A DNA stretch of 19,628 bases from assembly GCA_964465665.1 (NCBI GenBank), contig CAYXKM010000063.1, positions 1 through 19,628 of the forward strand. The letters are read 5' to 3'. Shown in pieces: positions 16,221 to 19,628 of this stretch. Origin of the DNA: JAKEGN01 sp964465665. Lineage in GTDB: Bacteria > Pseudomonadota > Gammaproteobacteria > Steroidobacterales > Woeseiaceae. Both the position numbers and the translations under genes were made by a program. The stretch's first letter is position 1. Every line of letters begins with the position of its first letter. A model generated the notes under the pieces. It was not told where the DNA came from, made no database searches, and was given only the letters and a program-made list of their open reading frames with translations.

Positions 16221-18500
16221 TTAGCGTTTTGCGGTGACGGAGTCGGCTGCGGCAACGGCGGCACGCACATGCTCCGCAAATTTTTCGGCTTTCATGAAGC
16301 CGACCACTTCGTATCCTTCCCGCTGCATTCCGTCGCTGCCGAAGAAAATGATCGTCGGCGGACCAAAGACTCCGAAGCGCTGCAGCAGGGCCTGGTCTTC
16401 CGCGTCGTTTGCCGTGACGTCGGCTTGCAGCATAACGGTATTCGCCAGCGCCGCCTGCACGGCCGGGTCGATGAACGTGTACCTTTCCATTTCGATGCAG
16501 GCTACGCACCAGTCCGCATAGAAATCGAGCATGGCCGATTTGCCACTGGCTGCGGCCATCGCCACTTCCCGGTCGAGGTCGTTGACGGTCTTGATGCGCC
16601 GAAAGGCGAGCGCATGTTCCTCGGCGACACCGTTGCGGCTGCCGGTACCCAGCGACGCCAGCGGCTGCAGCAGGCTGTGACCGCCGGCCAACGCGCCCAG
16701 CAGCAAAACGGCGCCGTACAGCATTGCCAGCAGGCCGAAACCCTTGCCGAGTTTCTGTGCTCCGGAGGCTTTCGTATCGAGAGTCGCGAGACCACCGAGG
16801 TACACACCGCCCATGAAAACCAGCACTGCCCACAGCGCGAGTGTCACGCTCTCCGGCAGCATTCGCGACATCATCCAGATGGCGAGCCCGAGCATCATGA
16901 AGCCGAATGCGTTTTTCACCGCGACCATCCACGCGCCGGCTTTCGGCAGGAATTTTCCCTGTGCTGCGCCAACCAGCAGCAACGGCGCTCCCATACCGAG
17001 GCTCATGGCAAACAACGCCGTTCCGCCGCGCAACATGTCGCCGGTCTGCGCCATGACGGTCAGCGCGGCAATGAGCGCCGGCGCAACGCAGGCGGTCACG
17101 ACCAGCGAGGACAGCGCGCCCATGACGAATGCACCGATCGCCGTTCCGCTTTTCTGTGTGCCGCTGATGCCGGCGAGGCGGCTCTGGATCGCCGAGGGCA
17201 TTTGCAGGTCGAACAGGCCGAACATGCCGAGCGCCAGCACAACGAACAGCGACGAGAACAGGATCAGCACCCATGGCTGGTTGAACGCGGCCTGCATTTG
17301 CAACCCGGCCGCCGCCGCAACGACACCGGCGGCGGTATAGACGAGCGCCATGCCCATGACGTAACTCAGCGCCAGCGCGAAGCCGCGGCCGGAACTGACG
17401 TTATCGCCCTCGCCGGCGATGATCCCGGAAAGAATCGGCACCATCGGCAGCACGCAGGGCGTGAATGCGAGTCCGAGTCCGGCCAGGAAGAACACGCCGG
17501 CGGCTGCCCATAAACCGGATTGGGTAATGACTCTTGCCAGCATCGCTTGCTCGGATACCGGCGGACCGGCATCGGAACGCGCGGCGGGCACTTGCAGGGC
17601 GGACACCGCCGTTGCGGCCGGCAGCGAGACCCTCAGCGTTTTGCTGACCGGCGGGTAACAGATGCCGCCGTCGGCACAACCCTGGTAGCCGAGCTCAAGC
17701 TCGAGATCCACGGCGTCCGGAGTGGCGCGGGCAAGCGGCAATACGGCGAAAACGTCCTGGTGATACACCTGCATCTCGCCGAACCACTCGTCGAATTTCT
17801 TTTCTCCGGGCGGCAGCTCCAGCTGACCGAATTGCACCCGGTTGGATACGGTCTTTGCCGTGATCTTGTCCCGGTACAGGTAATAGCCGGGCAGGACACG
17901 GATGGCGATTTCGACGGTGTTGCCATCCAGCGCAGACAGCACGGGTACGAACACTTCGTCGACCGGCAGGAAATCGCCGCTCGCTCCGCCGGCCGAACCG
18001 AAGCGGGAGTCGAGACTCAGCTTTGCGGCAGCCGTCGTTTTCCGTATTGGTACGTCCGCCGTCCAGGTCTGCGGTGTGTAGCAAAGGCCGAGATCGGCGC
18101 AACCCTGCAAGCGGAGTTCGAGCTCCGCGGATTCGGGGCGGTCACCCTGCACGGTGTACGGTACCGACACGAAAAACCGGTCGCGGTATACCTGCTGCGC
18201 GCCGAAGTACTCGTCCTCGTGCGCGATGCCCGCCGGCAGTTCGTACTGGCCTGTGGCGAAGGCCGGGGTCAGGATGGCGAAGGCCAGCTTGCTCCTGTAA
18301 AGGTAATAGCCGTCTTCGATGACGAAATCGATCTCGAGCGCATCGCCGGTATCGGATACGGCGTAGCGAAACGCATCCTGGGGTTTCAGGAAATCGTCCG
18401 TCTGGGCGCTCGCGGCACCGGGCAGCAGCCAGCCGGAGGCAAGCGCAGCGAGGACCTGCCATGCAAACTTCGATCGCCGTTTCTGCACGCGCTGATTCAT
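16221..18500 (-). CDS. dsbD: Thiol:disulfide interchange protein DsbD with tandem alpha domains
   Basis: DsbD moves electrons from cytoplasmic thioredoxin to periplasmic partners. The 759-residue product is about 190 residues longer than E. coli DsbD because the N-terminal alpha domain occurs twice. A signal peptide ends near GAASA at residue 32. Alpha domain 1 (about 36-152) has Cys134 and Cys140 in GCADLGLCYTP. Alpha domain 2 (about 176-293) has Cys275 and Cys281 in GCADGGICYPP. The membrane domain (about 328-610) has Cys349 in TPCVLP and Cys471 in TACVAP. The gamma thioredoxin domain has WCVAC (664-668, Cys665 and Cys668) and cis-proline in FGPPT. All eight redox cysteines are present, so both alpha domains could be active. 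The start ATG 18500 has AAGGAA some bases upstream. It heads the - strand block, divergent from groES. Confidence 0.95.
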   Translation of the reverse strand: MNQRVQKRRSKFAWQVLAALASGWLLPGAASAQTDDFLKPQDAFRYAVSDTGDALEIDFVIEDGYYLYRSKLAFAILTPAFATGQYELPAGIAHEDEYFGAQQVYRDRFFVSVPYTVQGDRPESAELELRLQGCADLGLCYTPQTWTADVPIRKTTAAAKLSLDSRFGSAGGASGDFLPVDEVFVPVLSALDGNTVEIAIRVLPGYYLYRDKITAKTVSNRVQFGQLELPPGEKKFDEWFGEMQVYHQDVFAVLPLARATPDAVDLELELGYQGCADGGICYPPVSKTLRVSLPAATAVSALQVPAARSDAGPPVSEQAMLARVITQSGLWAAAGVFFLAGLGLAFTPCVLPMVPILSGIIAGEGDNVSSGRGFALALSYVMGMALVYTAAGVVAAAAGLQMQAAFNQPWVLILFSSLFVVLALGMFGLFDLQMPSAIQSRLAGISGTQKSGTAIGAFVMGALSSLVVTACVAPALIAALTVMAQTGDMLRGGTALFAMSLGMGAPLLLVGAAQGKFLPKAGAWMVAVKNAFGFMMLGLAIWMMSRMLPESVTLALWAVLVFMGGVYLGGLATLDTKASGAQKLGKGFGLLAMLYGAVLLLGALAGGHSLLQPLASLGTGSRNGVAEEHALAFRRIKTVNDLDREVAMAAASGKSAMLDFYADWCVACIEMERYTFIDPAVQAALANTVMLQADVTANDAEDQALLQRFGVFGPPTIIFFGSDGMQREGYEVVGFMKAEKFAEHVRAAVAAADSVTAKR

Positions 18501-18597
18501 TACCGGGCCAATTCCTTAGGTTTAATGACTTAAGACCGCCGCTACGGGCGGATATTACCGGTTATGTCAATCAGGGGCTGCGACCGGACAGGAAGAA

Positions 18598-18615
18598 TAC
18601 CGGTGCCACCCGGTA
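18598..18615. repeat. Inverted repeat in the dsbD-groES intergenic region
   Basis: TACCGG and CCGGTA form a 6-bp inverted repeat around a six-base loop. It lies between the two divergent genes, about 100 bases from dsbD. No T-run follows. It could be a regulator site or chance. The 18501-18680 stretch also has a TTGACA on the - strand (near 18565-18570) without a convincing -10, so the dsbD promoter is not placed. Confidence 0.3.
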
Positions 18616-18682
18616 CAGTCATTGACGGAGGCCGCAATTTCCCCGCCCCCGGGGCAACGTTTGCTCGCCACGATAGCTACCC

Positions 18683-18710
18683 CTTGAATTTTGCGTTGCC
18701 GCCCCTATGA
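18683..18710 (+). promoter_or_regulatory. Sigma-32-like heat-shock promoter of groES-groEL
   Basis: CTTGAAT at 18683-18689 matches the sigma-32 (RpoH) -35 element, and CCCCTATGA at 18702-18710 matches the CCCCAT-type -10 element. CTTGAA and CCCC are 13 bases apart, within the normal range. Transcription would begin inside or just before the CIRCE operator, so HrcA bound there would block this promoter. Confidence 0.75.
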
Positions 18711-18737
18711 TTAGCACTCGCTGCAGCCGAGTGCTAA
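18711..18737. promoter_or_regulatory. CIRCE operator (HrcA binding site)
   Basis: TTAGCACTC, a nine-base spacer and GAGTGCTAA match the CIRCE consensus at all 18 arm positions. HrcA represses chaperone genes by binding this element and is released when GroEL is busy with unfolded protein. The element lies 65 bases before groES, immediately after the sigma-32-like -10. hrcA itself is not in the window. Confidence 0.96.
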
Positions 18738-18755
18738 CAGGCCGCGGCTACTAAG

Positions 18756-18770
18756 ACCGAAAAAATCGGT
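18756..18770 (+). repeat. Small hairpin in the groES leader
   Basis: ACCGA, a loop of five A and TCGGT can pair as a 5-bp stem in the mRNA leader between CIRCE and the AGGAGA ribosome binding site (18789-18794). It is short and could melt with heat or simply stabilise the 5' end. No function is shown. Confidence 0.3.
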
Positions 18771-18802
18771 TAATAATCAATAGTTTATAGGAGAACCAAT
18801 CG

Positions 18803-19093
18803 ATGAAGATTCGTCCGCTTCATGATCGAGTCATCGTAAAGCGCATGGAAGAAGAGCGCACGTCCCCGGGTGGAATCGTTATCCCGGACACGGCGGCTGA
18901 AAAACCGATCAAGGGCAAAGTCATTGCAGTGGGCAATGGCAAGATCCTGGAATCCGGTGAAATCCGGGCCCTGGATATCAAGGCCGGCGACAAGGTGTTG
19001 TTCGGCAAATACAGCGGTACCGAAGTCAAGGTAGACGGCGAGGAACTGCTGGTGATGAAAGAAGACGACATCATGGCCGTCATCGAAGGCTGA
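18803..19093 (+). CDS. groES: Co-chaperonin GroES
   Basis: GroES is the heptameric lid of the GroEL folding chamber in the cytoplasm. The 96-residue product is full length. It begins MKIRPLHDRVIVKRMEEE, has the mobile loop RTSPGGIVIPDTA (19-31) that contacts GroEL, and ends DDIMAVIEG. ATG 18803 follows AGGAGA with eight bases between. Transcription is expected from the sigma-32-like promoter under HrcA control, and groEL follows 51 bases later in the same operon. Confidence 0.99.
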   Translation: MKIRPLHDRVIVKRMEEERTSPGGIVIPDTAAEKPIKGKVIAVGNGKILESGEIRALDIKAGDKVLFGKYSGTEVKVDGEELLVMKEDDIMAVIEG

Positions 19094-19144
19094 CGTCGAC
19101 TGTCACCCGGTTCTCAAAAAGTTCAAGCAAAGAGGAAATTGAAA

Positions 19145-19628
19145 ATGGCTGCTAAAGAAGTTCGTTTCAGCGACGACGCGCGTCAGAAGATGTTCGCAGG
19201 CGTGAACATTCTGGCGAATGCGGTAAAGGTGACCCTGGGTCCCAAAGGTCGCAACGTCGTGCTCGACAAGAGTTTTGGCGCTCCGACCGTCACCAAGGAC
19301 GGCGTATCCGTTGCCAAGGAGATCGAGCTCGAAGACAAGTTTGAAAACATGGGCGCACAGATGCTGAAGGAAGTTGCTTCCCAGACATCCGATATCGCCG
19401 GTGACGGTACGACAACGGCTACGGTGCTTGCGCAGGCAGTATTGCGTGAAGGCCTGAAGTCTGTTGCTGCCGGCATGAACCCGATGGACCTGAAGCGCGG
19501 CATCGACAAAGGTGTCATCGCTGTTGTAGCCGAACTGGGCAAAATGTCCCAGCCCTGCACCGAGAGCAAAGCCATTGCCCAGGTTGGCAGCATCTCTGCC
19601 AACAGCGATACCAGCGTTGGCGACATCA
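19145..19628 (+). CDS. groEL: Chaperonin GroEL, N-terminal part (cut by the right edge)
   Basis: GroEL is the ATP-driven double-ring chaperonin. The first 161 codons are present, beginning MAAKEVRFSDDARQ. ATP-site motifs VTLGPKGRNVVLDK, VTKDGVSVAKEIEL and AGDGTTTATVLAQA, with the catalytic aspartate in GDGTTT, are intact, and the fragment ends in the equatorial domain at SANSDTSVGDI. AGAGGAAA lies just before ATG 19145. The frame has no stop up to the window edge, so only the end is missing. It is cotranscribed with groES. Confidence 0.99.
   Translation, partial: MAAKEVRFSDDARQKMFAGVNILANAVKVTLGPKGRNVVLDKSFGAPTVTKDGVSVAKEIELEDKFENMGAQMLKEVASQTSDIAGDGTTTATVLAQAVLREGLKSVAAGMNPMDLKRGIDKGVIAVVAELGKMSQPCTESKAIAQVGSISANSDTSVGDI

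Noticed and set aside
16176..17513. Long + strand open frame of 445 codons, rich in His, Arg and Gln, opposite dsbD
   Set aside because: The skewed composition is what antisense translation of a membrane-protein gene gives. dsbD is intact on the other strand.
1..19628. CRISPR arrays, tRNA or rRNA genes, insertion sequences, prophage genes
   Set aside because: I saw no regularly spaced repeats, cloverleaf sequences, rRNA-like sequence or transposase or integrase motifs on either strand.

Overview
The window looks like a chromosomal segment of a GC-rich gammaproteobacterium. The main reason is the gene order accB-accC-prmA-(zinc-ribbon/DUF3426 gene)-dusB-fis-purH-purD, which is typical of that class and includes fis, a gene found mainly there. 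A groES-groEL operon carries both a perfect CIRCE operator and a sigma-32-like promoter. I cannot name the genus from sequence alone.

Layout. (1) Positions 1-5076 hold accessory genes on the + strand. They are the tail of an unidentified CDS running in from the left edge, a predicted PQQ-dependent dehydrogenase lipoprotein, a CPBP-family membrane protein, an Acg-like FMN nitroreductase, a frameshifted remnant of an amidohydrolase C-terminus, a small VOC-fold protein and a small four-helix membrane protein. Most have their own ribosome binding site and are separated by gaps, so this looks like an assembled patchwork rather than one pathway. (2) Positions 5077-5252 are a convergent gap with no gene I can support. 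(3) Positions 5253-18500 hold core genes on the - strand. In transcription order these are dsbD and a TlpA-like thioredoxin, then a 251-base gap with a small upstream ORF, then accB, accC, prmA, a zinc-ribbon/DUF3426 membrane protein, dusB, fis, purH, purD and moeA. (4) Positions 18501-18802 are a divergent regulatory region between dsbD and groES. (5) Positions 18803-19628 hold groES and the 5' part of groEL on the + strand.

Functions. AccB and AccC are the biotin carrier and biotin carboxylase of acetyl-CoA carboxylase. PrmA, DusB and Fis link translation (ribosomal protein L11 methylation, tRNA dihydrouridine) with nucleoid control. PurH and PurD work in de novo purine synthesis, and MoeA in molybdenum cofactor synthesis. 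DsbD carries reducing power across the inner membrane, and the adjacent membrane-anchored TlpA-like protein is a plausible acceptor. GroES/GroEL are the chaperonin pair.

I found no convincing new multi-gene system, CRISPR array, tRNA, rRNA or insertion sequence. The most interesting points are the DsbD with two N-terminal alpha domains, the amidohydrolase remnant, the very long acidic insert in the DUF3426 protein, the dual heat-shock control of groESL, and the small ORF whose stop codon sits in the accB ribosome binding site.
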